The notes: generated by a model not told the origin, from the letters alone. Counted from the first letter of the stretch, positions 34,920-48,856 are shown. The stretch is 64,000 nucleotides of DNA from Antitrichia curtipendula (GCA_951230915.1 OX579640.1:20294981-20358980), one strand, 5' to 3'. Program-made: numbers and translations.

Positions 34920-37900
34920 ATGACCCAAGTGACTTCAAATGGGGGCACTCCCCATCCTGGGAAGCTTCAAGCCAATGCGGATTCACCCAAGGCTCCTTTG
35001 TATACGATGCAAGCGTATTTCGAGGGGAAGATGAGTTTGGAGGAGTTCGCTCGATCGGAAGAGGAGAAACCCACGGTGGCCCACAACGAGTTCGATGAGT
35101 CGCTTCCCGTCATCGACGTCGCCGCTCTCCGAACTGGCGCTCCGGAGGAAAGAAAGGCCAACGTCACGCGCATGCTGGAAGCTGCCAAGTCGTGGGGGTT
35201 CTTCAAAATCATCAACCATGGCGTTCCCTTGCAAGTGGTACTATCACAGACCACTCTGAACCCTTCCAATTTTTTATGCTCTTTGGATCTTATTGGTAAG
35301 TGATCGAAAGAGGATTGGAACGCACTTTAGCATGCGTCAATTGGGCAAAGCATTAGTAAGTTATGCATTTTCAGAGTTGATTGTCTCAAGGTGTACCAAA
35401 AACCAACACTAGACTCTCTCATAGACTCTCATGTTCTGATTATTTACGTCTTGCGGAATCACAATTTATGATCTAGGGTTTCGTGACGGTATTTGGTCCG
35501 AATGTCGTTGTTGCGTTCTGGGCAGTATTTTGATTCATTATTTTTCACAATGTAGTCAGTCGAATTGTCCATGAATCCGTGGTTCATAAGGAGCAGTGGT
35601 GGTGTGCGTGAGTCCAGGTGAAGCAGGTGGAGGCGAATGGGAAGGATTTCTTCGCGTTGCCCATGGAGCGTAAGCTGCCCGTGCGAGCGCCTGATTTTGT
35701 GTTTGGTTACACGGGCGGGTCCCCGATCAAATGGAAATCCAAGTGGTGGCTGGAGGGTCTCATGATCAAGGTAATTTTGGTGTTCATACTTGATACAAGT
35801 GAAATGTTGGTCTTCGTTTTAGTTTATGAAATTCCATACTAGTCAGATAGGCTGCTAATATACTTGAGGTATACCTGTATGATGGTTTATGAACAAAAAT
35901 TTATGACGAATTTGTAAGAAAGTTGTACAATTGCGACCGTAACTTCCTCCCGGCATGTCACGTTTTCCATCTCCAGGCTAATACCATGACTGTACTAATC
36001 TCTGTTTTTACAGGTCACGGGTGAGGCGTTGGACGACTTGGTAGACCAAGTGTTCCCCAAAGAGAAGGAGCACGCTGCACGATTCAAGTGAGCTGCCTAA
36101 TTCCCGCATCAATTACCTAGTTAGTCATTGCTGAATCAAACCTTGTAATTTTAAAACGGAGTTCTCTTCGCTAATCGGACAGATTAGATTTGTCATGTTA
36201 CCCATATGACCATGTCTATGATTGATTGTTCTTGAAACGAAGTTTAAACTATTTTGAACATCTATATTGATTTCCAACATGTTCCAGGCAGACCCTAAAC
36301 CCTGATCGACCACACTTTGGTTTGCAACAGGCAGGATTTGAAGGCGTTCTTTAAGCCCATGCACGAACTCTCCCGGTTCATCGTGGAGGAGCTGACGGAA
36401 GCGTTGGGATTGAAGCGGGACACGTACACGCGACTGGAGTCAGCCAACTCCAATTGCACGGGGCGAATGAACCACTACCCTGTGTGCACGGATCCCGAGA
36501 ACGTGCTGGGCCTTCCTGGGCACGCCGATACGCAGATGCTGGGGATTTTGTATCAGGACGACGTGGGGGGGTTGCAGATCCTCAAGGACGGGCAGTGGGT
36601 GGGGGTTCGACCCGATGAAAACACGTTCGTTGTCAACGTCGGCGACACGTTCCAGGTAAGTATAGAGAGACGAACGTCCCCTTCTTCGATTGTCCACTTC
36701 AATCTAAGCTGCAATGAATTTAACACGTACTAGCGCAATTATGTAGAGTGGCAAGTCAAAATGGATGTCGTAATGACCACGTGGAAAATCGTCGATACCA
36801 TGTGGCGCTTCCACCGTGGCTCCGAGCACGACGATGACAGCCGTATCATGTGATTGTGTCCCGTTCTGCAGTACTGAATTAATTGACCCCCGAATTGGCC
36901 CTCGAATTGGCCCTCTTAACTTCGTGACGCATTCTAAGCATGCGCTTGCTGTGCTGAGAACCTTAAATTCGAGTTGAGTTTTGCACAGGGAGATTGTTTT
37001 CTCTAGCGAGTTTGAAGAGTTTTCCATCATGGAGGAAATGAAACGGAGTTTACCATCTCAAAATGAACCATTACCATCTGCTAAGTGCACAACTCCGTTT
37101 TCATTTCCATGATGGCAAATTCTTAACAATAACGTTGTGCTTGTTTTTCTTTACTGGAATATCAGAACTTTGCAGATGATTTGCACTATGAACGGAGACG
37201 AATTAGAGAATAACAGTGGCACAACTTTTCATGTTGGCAAACTGAAAACAGGGAATGGCACGCAATCCAGGAACCAGAGATAGACAGAAAACTAATATAG
37301 AAGGCTGAGGCTGCAGTAGTTCTTGCGACGGCTTTGCAATGACGACCATAAATTATTAACAATTTTGCAATGACGTTTAGTACAACATTGTGCAACATTG
37401 TGCAATAACGTCAATTTCGATAAATTGACGGTATAATTTGGATACTCAGCATGGCGCGGCCTGAATCATGAATCCTTACTTGTCTTAGAATCTCAATTTG
37501 TGTCCCAATTTTTGACACCAGAATCTCTCCAACTTCAACGGAATTGACGATCCAAAGTAATCGGTACTATTAGAGATTGTACTAGTTTTTGCAACAACTG
37601 AACCTTCGAAATGCCCAAAGACTTTTACAACAACTTTGGGTTCGCAATTAACCCATGAGTTCCCAATAATTTGCAGGCGATTACGAATGGAATTTTGCTC
37701 AGTGCCGCCCACCGAGCCGTGGTGAACTCCAAGAAGGACCGCTACTCCACCATCTACTTCTACGGCATCGACAACCACATCACCCTCACGGTCCCTCCCG
37801 AACTTCTCACGGCAGAGCGGCCGCTCAAGTACCGGCCGTTCACGGTGATCGAGCACCGGAAGTACATCGTCGACAACGAGGCGCCCTTGTTCGCCGTCCG

Positions 37901-37958
37901 ACACTTGCTCCTCAATCCAGACGACGACGACGACGACGACGAGGACGAATCCTCCTGA
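34920..37958 (+). CDS. 2-oxoglutarate/Fe(II)-dependent dioxygenase (DOXC-type), tandem gene 1
   Basis: Five exons: 34920-35237, 35618-35770, 36014-36087, 36331-36655, 37677-37958; 383 residues. The N-terminal DIOX_N domain has LPVIDVAAL and WGFFKIINHGVP. The Fe(II) ligands are H246 and D248 in LPGHADTQ and H302 in AAHRAVV. The 2-oxoglutarate site is R312-Y-S314 in DRYSTIYF, the standard R-x-S. Substrate-side sequence NHYPVC and GLQILKDGQWV is typical of plant hydroxylases, desaturases and flavonoid or hormone oxidases in the cytosol. The substrate cannot be told from sequence. The FGYTGGSP and KWWLEG segment after the N-domain is shared with gene 2 and may be lineage-specific. The C-terminus ends in an Asp run. 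The first ATG in frame after an upstream GTG was chosen; the next Met, MQAYFEGK, is an alternative start. Exon phases equal those of gene 2. Confidence 0.92.
37021..37118. repeat. Imperfect hairpin in dioxygenase intron 4
   Basis: The left arm around TCCATCATGGAGGAAATGAA (about 37023-37050) and the right arm (37091-37118, AACTCCGTTTTCATTTCCAT) are imperfect reverse complements of about 28 nt around a loop of about 40 nt. A short foldback element is likely. Confidence 0.65.
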
Positions 37959-38629
37959 AAAACTAATTAAGCTAGCTAGCTCCGTTTCGAACTTCTGCTT
38001 AAAAAAAAAATTTGAATCTCATCTCGATCGACGTCCCGCCGGTGGAAGGAAATCAAACTTCGGCGGATGGGTCGTCCTCGGGTGGTCCGCCACTCCGCCG
38101 GGGGGGAAGAGTGGACTCATGAGATTAGGTTGTTTTCTGTTCTCGGTACCGACGGTTCCATTTTTATGTAAATTAGTCTAGATGAATTTTTTTTCAGTCA
38201 TTCTTTTCAACCGACATCTTATTTTTAGTTTGTTTTGTTTTTCGGAAGGGGGGCGAGTGTATTGTTTTTGTGTTTTTTTATTTTATTTTGTAGTTGACAA
38301 CTTGTGCATTTATTGATGCCCATTCCATTTTGGGATGTTTGTTGAGAGGGGAACCCACTTGGCTGACTTGCTCTGGAGATTTTTTTTTTTTGGGAGCAAT
38401 TGAAGGGGCCTTCATTAATTGCAGAGAGAATCTCAAAGTACACGGGTACTGTACTGTAATACTATGTCATTGGCCACTCATACGTGAGTCAAGTCACTTG
38501 ACGAACAAAATATTTTCATTTGCACTTGCTCATGAGTCAAGCTACTCTATAGAAATATTTATAGACTCTATTTTCACCTTGTGGTATGGCCATGTGGAGT
38601 GAAAATCTCCTATGCAATAGAAGATTTTC
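37959..38629. other. 3' flank of dioxygenase gene 1
   Basis: Probable 3' untranslated region up to about 38280, then AT-rich DNA. No gene is seen. Confidence 0.45.
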
Positions 38630-38633
38630 TTGA

Positions 38634-39264
38634 CCCCTACAGTTTCATGACTATTTTTTCACCGAAAACACTCAAGAATTGCCATTTTTAGTACAAGTAC
38701 CAAATTTTTGAAAAAGAACTTTTTTTGACACATGTAAGCGTAGGATCTTGTAGTATGCTGACTTGAGAACATGTGGTAAAAATTTCAGAAATTTCTGCTG
38801 CGTGTATTGCAAGATATAAGTATTCAAATTCATTAAAATCATTTTTTTGGCCCTTCAAAAAACTGGGCAGCTGCACTTTACAAGCTCACTTTTCTATGAA
38901 AAAATGTCCAAAATGGTGGTACTTCTTTGGATTCATTTTCCTAGAGAAGCTGTCTACATGCTTGAAAATTTTCACATCATTTGGAGTTGTACAACAGTAA
39001 GTAAAAAGAAGTAGAAAATGATTCAAAATACAAAATTGTTAAGAATTTTGTTATGGAATTGGAAAATGCCGATCCCAATGGTTGAAATGTTGTAATAAAA
39101 AATCTACATCCTATGGTTTTATTTTTTTCAAAAAATATTGAAATTTGAATAAGATAAAGGATTTCAAAGTTTATTTTAGAGTAGAGGATTCCATAACTAC
39201 CCGCAAACTAAAATTCCTCATAACTTTTGACTCATTGGTTAAATTGGAATTATTCAAAGCTTTC

Positions 39265-39341
<77 letters not shown>

Positions 39342-39606
39342 CTCTAGAAAATCAATTTCAATTTCTTTTACTGAAAAAAGTGATTTTAAAATTTTGCCCG
39401 GACTATTTGACCGGGGGAAAAAGTAACTTATTAGGCCATAACTTTTGACCTGTATTTCCAAATGTCATGAAATTTAGTGCATACAAAAGATGTTCCTCGC
39501 GCACGACTTCTATTAAAATTTCAGCCAAAAATATGAAAATCTCCAATCACATGTACTTGCCCAAAATTTCTATACTACCAAAAAACGCATGTTGATCTGT
39601 TAGGGG
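38634..39606. mobile_element. Long-family TTAA element, second subfamily, 973 bp
   Basis: The right end is followed by TTAA (39607-39610). The left target has decayed to TTGA (38630-38633), followed by CCCCTA. The body matches 41432-42390 in inverted orientation (for example CCAAATGGTGGTACTTCTTTGG blocks). It contains the AT microsatellite. Confidence 0.65.
39268..39341. repeat. (AT)n microsatellite, 74 bp
   Basis: Uninterrupted AT dinucleotides inside the TTAA element. The long open frames across it are artefacts (alternating Ile-Tyr). Confidence 0.98.
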
Positions 39607-39610
39607 TTAA

Positions 39611-41427
39611 AGCCATTTTTGCTACACCCCTAAAGGCGGAAGGCGTTTTTCTAGGCTCACTAACCTGATTAGTGTTGTGCCTTCAAAATTCACTGCCACT
39701 ATGGAAATTGTCTCCTTTACATGTAGGCTAAAGTTTTGGCTTATTATATTTAGTATATTCTTGTCCTAACTAATCCACAAGTGAATATATGTATAAGCAA
39801 CATTAAAGTAACCAAATATAATACGAAAGTTTCTGTTGGAAAAAAAAGATTACTTTCTTACAAGCCTATAGTTAGGCTTTGTATAAAACAAGTGCCTAGC
39901 TACAATACAAGAGGCTTTATGTCCTTTGATCATCTAATTTTTTTTTGAGTCTTAAGATTGAATTAATTATGTGTGTCATGAGCTTTTGTCCTTATACAAA
40001 AAATCCAAACCTAAAAACATGTCATTATGGTTATGAACTCTATGATCATATCAAAACTAGAAAAAATAAATAAAAATAAAAATTGAATTGGTTAAGTCAA
40101 TTATATGTGTCATTGTTCTAAAAATTTGAAACGAAAAACAAATTATACGGCTCTAATATATAAATTGAATGCATTCTCCTATTCAACAAATATTTCAAAT
40201 GCAAGGGCATTACAATGTAAGAATGGTTTATGTTGCAACCTATACTCTCTCTATGTACAATGGCTAATGCAATTCCATGCTCTGAATTCCAAAAATATAT
40301 TCAAATATTGTGAGAACCAACAACATTTTCATATTTGTCAAATTGTGAGTATTTTAAATTCTATAAATGTCAATTTACTTCATATTTTTTGTACATCAAT
40401 TTGAAATGATGTATAACAACATGCTAAGGCACAAAAAAAATTGGGAGTTCTAAAAAAAATTTAAAAAAATATAAAGTAATTCCAAATTATGGTCTACATT
40501 ACAAAGTTTTATTATGGCTAGTTTTGAAACTAATTTTCTTTCACTTCACAACTAATTTTCATCAAACTTCCAAGGTAATGTGTTATATGTTGACTATTAC
40601 AACTTTTGTATATCTAATTTTGGACCCGCTTAGTCCATTTGATGCTAATGGTTGTTTGAATTACCAAATTTCAAATCCATACATGGGCAATTTCGTTAAA
40701 ATGGTGAAATTCCTTAACTTCGGCAGTTTTTTCAATTCAGGTGGTCTAAAATTTACAACAACCCTAGATGTTTAAAATTTATATCATTCCTAGATGTATG
40801 AAATCTACATTAGTCATAGATGCTACTTTCACAATCTAGACCACATAATCTGATATCTATACCAATCCTGGATTTCTAAAATCTATAAAAGTTTCAGATT
40901 TTTGAAATCTATATTTGTATTAGATATCACCTTAACAATTTAGATTTGGTAGTTTGAAAATAGCACACAGAATACCACCATTTTAACAATATTTTCCATA
41001 TACTCAATTTTATTCATTCTTTATTTACTATAGCAAGAATGTATTAAAGATGCCCTAAATCTTTACCTCAAAATTCCCAATTGGAATCCGGGATCAGAAT
41101 ATGCAAATTTTGTATTTCTAAAGATGCCTAGTAGTATATAATCTTATTCTTTGGTTTATTTTTGAGAAATTTATTAGATTTTTTCTATTTCAATTGAAAC
41201 CCTTGTTATTTGCTTTACAATAGATTATTGAAAATTTTAAAGAAGTATTGCCATTATCTCTTGTGTAGTTTGAATATTTTCATGACATTGTACAACCAAA
41301 CAATAATCCTTTCCATGATGGAAAGGTACTTTGCTAAATACTTTGGAGGGAATTATCAATTAATTCAAGTATTGAAGTTGATTGAAGATCCATATGAGAC
41401 AATTTGTTACTACAAGGGGTCAATCTT
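39611..41427. other. Gene-free AT-rich DNA
   Basis: No gene is recognised. A run of degenerate TCTAGAT/GAAATCTA-type short repeats lies at about 40750-40960; a similar patch is at 55890-56020. Confidence 0.5.
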
Positions 41428-41431
41428 TTAA

Positions 41432-42390
41432 TCCCTAAAGGACCAACATGAGTTTTTCGGCAACATAGAAATTTTGGGCATGTATGTGTGACTAAACATT
41501 TGCTTATTTTTAGCTAAAATTTTAATAGAAGGTGGAGACAAGGAATATCTTTCATATGCACTTAATTTTCATGGCATTTGGAATCTAAGTCAAAAGTATG
41601 ACCTAATATCTTCTTCTTTTTCGTAAATGAGCAGTCTGAGCAAATTTTTTTTAAATCACTTTTTTCATAAACAAAAATTTGAAATTGATTTTCTAAAATT
41701 ATGTAGACATGGAAAGCTTTGAATCTTTTCATTTTGATGAATGAGTCAAAAATTATAAGGAGTTTTAGTTTGTGGAATTTTAGTTTGTGAAGTTTTAGTT
41801 TGTGGGCTATTATAGATTCTCTATTCTAAAATAAGTTTTGAAGACTTTTAATTTACTCATTTTTCAATACTTAAAAAATAAAATAAAATCGTAGAATGTA
41901 GAATGCTATTACAACATTGCAACCATTGAAATTGGCATTTTTTAATTCCATAACAAATTCTTAACAATTTTGTATTTTGAATCATTCTCTACTTCTTTCT
42001 GTTTACTATTTTTTTCCTATATGTTGTACAATTCCAAATGATCTGAAATTTTTCAAGTACGTATACAACTTGCCTTGAAGAATGAATCCAAAGAAGCACC
42101 ACCATTTGAGACATTTTTTCACACAAATGTGACCTTGTGAAGTGCAGTTGCACAAGTTTTCACAAGGTCCCAAAAGGGATTTTGACACTTCAAATGCAAA
42201 TATATCTTGCAATCTACACGGGCGAAATTTTTGAAATTTTTTTCACATCTTTTCAAATCAGCATACTACAAGATCCTATAGTTACATGTACACCCCCCCC
42301 CCCCCCTAAAATTTTAAAATCTGGTGCTTGTACTAGAAATGGTAGTTTTAGAATGTTTTTGGTAAAAATATAGTCATGGTCCTTTAGGGG
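41432..42390. mobile_element. Long-family TTAA element, second subfamily, 959 bp
   Basis: TTAA lies at 41428-41431 and 42391-42394. The ends are TCCCTAAAGGACC and, reversed, CCCCTAAAGGACC, so 12 of 13 match. It is non-coding and contains a C15 homopolymer near 42292-42306. Confidence 0.75.
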
Positions 42391-42394
42391 TTAA

Positions 42395-43980
42395 TAAGAA
42401 TGCAAAAGGGACTACTACCTTATTGGTAAACAATGTAATGCTACGATTTTGGATAAATGTATTACTACATTTGGATAGTTGTCCACAATATTAGATGAAT
42501 AAAAAATATTTCGTCCAAATTTTACATATTTCATCAATAAACTGTCCATAAATCATCCATACCTCTAGATGTACGGTGTAAATACTTCATCACTCCACTG
42601 AGGATCACAAATTCGCAACTAAGGTAAACCAGCCTATGACAGGCCAACTGTCTAATGCAGACATCTACATAACCCTCCCATTACAGTTCATTTCAGATTT
42701 TTGCTTCTACAATTTAATTAGGTTGGTTAGTGGCCCACATTAGTGCATTAGGTGATTGTGATAGAATTAGTAATGACTGTCATAGGACACTTACACATTG
42801 TGAGTGTAAACTCATCATAAAGAGTTTTTTTTTTATTCCTTTGTGTGATGGCCACATTAAAAATTCTTGTGGTTGTGTTAGGAAATTTGAAGATTGCATT
42901 AGGTGGTAAGATAACCATCATGAAGACATATTTTATTGATTTCAGATAGTCTACAGACTGTTTTGGAAAAATACTTAAAAAATTCATAACAAATTCCTAC
43001 TTTGTCCAAAAACTAAAATTTTAACTGCTTCTTCCATTTCTCAAAATTGTCTCTGCTAGAAAAAAATCTGATTTTATTTTGCTAATAGCAACATACCAAA
43101 TCAGTCATTCTGCCTGCCATAGGCTGGTTTACCTTACTTGCTACTTGCTTTTAGAAAACTAAGTGAAAAAAAATCCACTGGTCTTTTACCGATTTTTGTA
43201 CTCGTCATGCTGGTGTCAGTGGTGTGTATGCCGGGCTCCTGACAGCCAACCGCTAAATTTCAATGACGTCATTATTCCTGACGCATTCATTTGCGTTACC
43301 ATCCACTTCAGTTATGTCGTCACTTCTCCGTCATGCGAGGGCCACGCGCCGTGCACCGACACCATGCCCCTAGTTTCACCAGTAGAATCAGTAGTAAGAG
43401 TATCATGTCACCCGTATGTAAAAACACTGGTACGTAAAAACAACCATACGTAAATAAAATAAAATAAAATAAATGGAAAAGCATCGTGTCACCCATAAAA
43501 ATGCCCGTACATAAAAAAATAAAAAGCCATACAAATGATAGTAAATTTTGGATTAAAAGTGTGCAATTAATGCTCGGACCCACTTGAAGATTCTCTTTGT
43601 AATGGTTAAAATTGCTTATTCGTTGGGGTTGGCTAAGCTTACTCTATAGTCTACACAATACTATTCATTCTTTTATGAATATCGTAGCATGTTAGCTAAG
43701 TATATGATGGAGATTCTTTTTGCATGCCAAAAGACTTGTGATTGGTTGAAAGTATGTATAAGGTGTATACTGTAAAAGCGTCCATCTTCTTCAAATGGAC
43801 CCTATATTTAGGTATAAAATAAACTTCAAGTGGTCCTAAAATGGATATGTGATAGATTTTGAAGATAAAGTGCGAACAACTTAAAGTGTGTTAAAGATCG
43901 CTTTAAAGTTTGAATGTGGATGGTTAAAATATATGGTAAAGTTCATTTATAAATGTAGTGATAGGTGGGCATTTATATAT
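42395..43980. other. Gene-free DNA
   Basis: No gene is recognised. 43180-43400 is somewhat richer in GC, without a supported product. Confidence 0.45.
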
Positions 43981-43984
43981 TTAA

Positions 43985-44390
43985 CCCCTAAAGGACCAAG
44001 CTCTATTTTTTTGGCAACAAAGCAATTTTGGGCAGCTCACCAGTCACCACAGATGGAGAATTTATTATTTTTCTTTGAAATTTTCACAAAACATGTGCTC
44101 AAGGAGTAGCTTTTCAGTCCAACAATTTTCATAACTTTTGACTATACGGTTAAAATGTCATTGCATAAAATATAGTTTTCTTTGAACTCTAGGCAGCATG
44201 GGCAGTACCAAAAACTTCTTTAAAAATCACTTCTTTTTAGAATTGAAATTTGAAATTGGTTCTTTAGATTTATATATACGTGAAGAGCTTTGAATCATTC
44301 CATTATGATTTGTAAGATGGAAGTTATGAGGTTTTTAAGTTTGCGGGTAGGTATGGTTTTCAAAGTTTTAATACCAAATAATGCATACTA
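43985..44390. mobile_element. Truncated long-family TTAA element, left half
   Basis: TTAA (43981-43984) is followed by CCCCTAAAGGACCAAG. The following 380 bases parallel the left half of 41432-42390. There is no right end. Confidence 0.6.
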
Positions 44391-44654
44391 AAGTGTAATA
44401 GAATCCTTTTTCACTTGCCAATAAGATTCAATATTAATAAATTATTTTTTTCAATAGCATTCACAAAGGCTTTGGAGCTACCCTAGTAATATGCCTCTTC
44501 TTTGTAGAAGAAAATGTTTCTTTTTTTCAAGGTAGTGGTTGCATTCTCTCCTTCTCAAAATCTCTTGGTTCATATACTTTTGTATCTAATTCTCATTGGT
44601 TACTTTCCTTCAACTTCAAATTTGCAAAGGCTACATGTAATCCTCCTCTTTTAA

Positions 44655-44877
44655 CCCTTAAAGGACATACTAGTGATAGTGGAAATCATCCCTTTGGTTA
44701 TCGTGTGAATCATTTGCTTGCAAAATTGCAAACTAAAGCACTCATTGGAAGTCAAACTACTATAGAAGACCTTCCTTTTTACAACAAAATTTTGAGGATG
44801 ACTAGTTGCACTTTTGTCCTATTAAAGGATTTTGTGTCTTCTATCGGATGTTAAACGTCTTCATCGACGTTTAAGTG
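44655..44877. mobile_element. 223-bp TTAA-flanked MITE, copy 4 of the short family
   Basis: TTAA lies at 44651-44654 and 44878-44881. The left end is CCCTTAAAGGACAT. The interior ACTATAGAAGACCTTCC matches the copy at 25177. Confidence 0.72.
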
Positions 44878-44881
44878 TTAA

Positions 44882-46428
44882 AGACATGTTGGTTCTGTAT
44901 CTAAATCCAAATTTCATTATATTAGGCAAATGCAGATGATAGAAAAAAGATTGACAGTCATGACCAACCTTAAAGCAATATTGGCCTTTACCGTATCCAA
45001 GCCTTGAAAGCCCTTCAATGACCAACCCTAAAGCAATATCTACCTTGTCCAAGAACATACCCACCTCTAACAATTTGGGTATTAGCCTTTGATTTGAAAC
45101 GGCAAGTAGAAAAAATTTAACAATTTGATTAAAGCAGCGGCTACATATCTACCTTCTTTTTTTCACACTAGTTGCCATTGCTAGTCCTATCAAGTTTTTT
45201 ACCTGATTTTGGATCCTCTATTTTCATACCTCCATCGGTTATTTTTCCAAAGGCACCGGCTAACAATGAACTACCATAAACCAATCATAAAATGACATAT
45301 GGGCGGGTTTTTTTGAAATAACATAATTTATACCAAACTTGACCATCACATAAAGTAACATATATTTCTCCCTCCAACATTGTTTTACAATTTTTAGTAG
45401 AATTAATTGTAAAGTGTGTGCAATGTGGAACTATGGAGACGAGGTTTGAAGGGGAAAAAAGGATGAAACTCTTTGGAGCACCAAAACTAGGGCCTAATGT
45501 GTTTCTTTTGTACTATTCTTAGTTAAACCTTCCTCTGACACCACTATATAACTAGAGACGAACCTTTACGATTAAAAATAGTTGCAAGAAACACTTCACG
45601 ATTCTTGGCCAAAAATGCGTTTTGGGGGCATAGGACTAGCAATACTATTGATACTATAAGTACTATGTCAACGCGCTACAGCGGCAATCTCCACCGTTGA
45701 TTTCGAATTTCAGTCGGTTTGCAATTTCGACAGGTGGCTGGTACAATAGTAAACGCGTTAAAACGAGGTGGTGTACGAGAATGAGGTCCCATTGTGGAGC
45801 ACTTACGAGTACACAATAGTATTATGGATTGTTGCAGGATACTACTGAAGACACTATTGTTTGAAAATGCCAGAAAATAGTAGAAAAAGGGTCTATGTCC
45901 CTTTTCATTTTTAAAAAATGGGAAAAAAAATTCTAAAAATTTCCCTCTCAAAAGCCATTTTTATTGACAATGAAAGCCTCTCATTGCACCAAAAATTTCC
46001 TTAAGAATTTTTTTTTCTTTCTAGGACTTCTGAGCAAAAGATAGTCACATTGAGCCCCTGTGAGCAACTCTAGTATTCTTTTTTTCACAAAATTTCCTCA
46101 TCAATCCTTGTAAGGACCCTAAAACTCCCTCATGTCCAATTTGTGGCTTCCAATTCACATTTTTGGGTCAAAAATAGGACTAAATCCCCCCCCCCCCCCA
46201 ATGCCCAAGGTAGACACCCAATTGGAGGCAGCTTAAAAACAGTAAACTAATTTCAAAAAAATTCAAAAAATTCAAGAATGTTTGAAACCTTTGTAACTAC
46301 CTTCAATCCAAATTTCATGCCAACCAAACAAATTATGCAAAGGTTATGAGTCAAAAAATACCCATCCAAGGGCAAGGAGACAAAGAATAGGACAAGTGTT
46401 TCTTGCAACTACCATTAACTCTAGAACT
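44882..46428. other. Gene-free DNA
   Basis: No gene is recognised. There is a C-homopolymer near 46188-46199. Confidence 0.5.
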
Positions 46429-46852
46429 AAGGTGGAACCACCCATCCCAACTATGGATCCATACCCAACTTGTAGGATGCAACTATTTCCAACCAAGGCT
46501 AGAATGGATTTCCAACCAAGGCTAGAATGGATTTCCAACCAAAGCTTGAAATGTGGTTTTTCTCCTTTTCAAGGTTGGAACTAATGAGGTCAAGACACAT
46601 GTTCCAAAGTAGTGAGTAGAATTGCAGTTCTCAAATGATTGAAATTGGCAGACTCTATGCATTGGGTGTGAGTTCAAACCAACTCAAGGTATAGTAATTT
46701 CAATCTAAAGTATAAAATTACCAAATTTTTTGTTGTCTCCATCATTTCTATCTTTTTAAATGGCTGAAAATTTACATTGCCTTCTACTGCTCTAAAATGT
46801 GTGTGGAATTGCTTAAGTGGCTGACAATGTCTAGTTCTACCATTTGCTCATT
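46429..46852. mobile_element. About 425-bp dispersed repeat, copy 2
   Basis: It starts at GGTGGAACCACCCATCCC and ends near TCTAGTTCTACCATTT. It carries a local duplication of GGCTAGAATGGATTTCC. It represents an empty-site relative of the locus holding the pogo element. Confidence 0.68.
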
Positions 46853-48856
46853 TGAAAATTGTGTTTATTATGGGTGCATGTATCCCTTTCGGCCCTTGTC
46901 TTAGGCACATTTTATTGAAGGTTTACCTTTTTGTTTGGGTTGTTTAATCTACATTGAATAGGGATGTTAAAGGGAACCATACTAAGTAATCAAAATTTCA
47001 CACTACATAAATATTTAACTTTGCTATACAAAAAAATGGCATTTTTTAAACATTAAATACCATTTGTTGTATAATAAAGGTAAATACCTACATAGAGTGA
47101 AATGTCAACAAATATTTCTTACACATATAGTCACTAATAATTAACCATATGAAAAGTCCCTTTACTTTTTAATCCCCTTTATACCCTTATTCAGTGTAGG
47201 CATTGATCCCGTTTTCTCTGGCCTAAGAATGACTAAGAGATCACAAGAAATAGAGACCCCCCCAAAATAAGTAAATATTAAATAATAGTAATAGTAATAA
47301 TAATAATAATATTTTTCAAGATTAGCAACCACTCCCATGCGTCCATAGGGGTCAAAGTCTATAATAGTGCAACGAGCCTTTTGCAGAGGTCCAGCCCAAG
47401 GGTGAATGTAAAAAAAAGCCCCCTATTTTATGTTGTGCTAATTATATTTATTTGTACCCCTCCTTTCTAATTTGGGGCCTTTGATTGCAAATATAAACTC
47501 AAAATTTGCAAAAAAAATTTATGTAGCAAGTAGAAGGTTCCTACATTTTTCCAGGTATAAAACAAGAACCTCTGCAAGAGGCTTGTTGCACTACCATAGA
47601 CTCGACCGTCTATAGGGCCCAAAAAATCATCCTGAATATCCCAAGATGACCATTCCATATTCATGTGCTGTCCGTCACCAATAGGGCCAAGGTAAATTGC
47701 CCCCCTCGCTTGTCCCCATGAAGTCATTCTAGGGGTGCAGGTAAAATAAAAGACCCCCTATTTTATACTTGATAAATTTACCTTGTTTACCTCTCCAAAT
47801 GATGTTGGGTCCTCTGATTGCAAATATGAATTCAGAATTTGCAAAATTTTATCATGCGTGGAAAATAAAAAAACTTCAGGGTTTTCCCAAAAGGGGGTCA
47901 GTTCACTCGGCCACAAATAGTGTGTCAACGTTTCCGAACTGAATGGGTGGTTGAAATTTGGGTGTATTTCCAGGAAAGTCAAAGTCTCGGAGGTCGGTGG
48001 TTTTAAAAATGATCCAAGGTTGTCCCTCCGCTGCCATTTCCAAAGTGAGGTCAAAAAGTAGATTCCCACACTTTTGGCTATTTTCGAAAATCAGCTGTAC
48101 ATTGAGAAAAATTACAAGCTAATCACGAGATAGTGAAATAAATTTGATTGAAAGTGGAGCTTTTCTTTTTAAACTACACTATGTAGCAAAATTAGGTTGC
48201 CTCACACTAATTTCTTGACATTTGACACTACATAAATATTTATTGGTACTATACAAGAATGTTCTACTTTTGAATGAGATTATTGTGATAATTGCAACTC
48301 ACGAACCTTCACGTGTGCTAATAGAAATATCTATAGAAACATGTGTTGACTTTGATGGCTATCTATACATGCCACACCAGCTTAACCTTTAAATGACCTT
48401 TTCAAAGAATCTTTAAGAAAACTCCTCAAGTATTCAACTACATATGAACTTGTTTAGTATCATTCTCTTTGTCTTCACAAGATGCATTTATCAATGATGA
48501 ATCTAAGCCTTGGTCTTAGATTTTGAATCACAATTTGAACTTGTGATTTTTTTGCATTGGAAAGTTTGATAGTACATTTGAATAGTAGCTTTGAAGTTGC
48601 CCATGGCCTTCATAAAGGCAGAAGCTCATCGTTGATTGATCATTTGAACAAGCTGTGTGAAGCCTGTTCACAAGAAAGATTCTGAAATCCAAGTTTAGTC
48701 AGGACCTCAAATGTTCTCGAAGAGTTAAATGACCAATAACAGGCTAACAGCTGTTTTTTCTACAAATCCAAAAATTTAAGTTACTCCTACTCTTCATCAA
48801 AAGAAACGACAAAACTCTCTTTATTCCTGGGAAAAAACGAAAAAAATCCCAAGTTT
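46853..48856. repeat. Gene-free DNA with two copies of the CCTCTGATTGCAAA repeat
   Basis: Repeat copies lie at 47405-47560 and 47745-47890, about 340 bp apart in the same orientation, related to 33450-33620. A short (TAA)n run lies near 47280-47310. No gene is seen. Confidence 0.55.

Noticed and set aside
39145..39461. Open frames rich in alternating Ile-Tyr on both strands
   Set aside because: They translate the (AT)n microsatellite.
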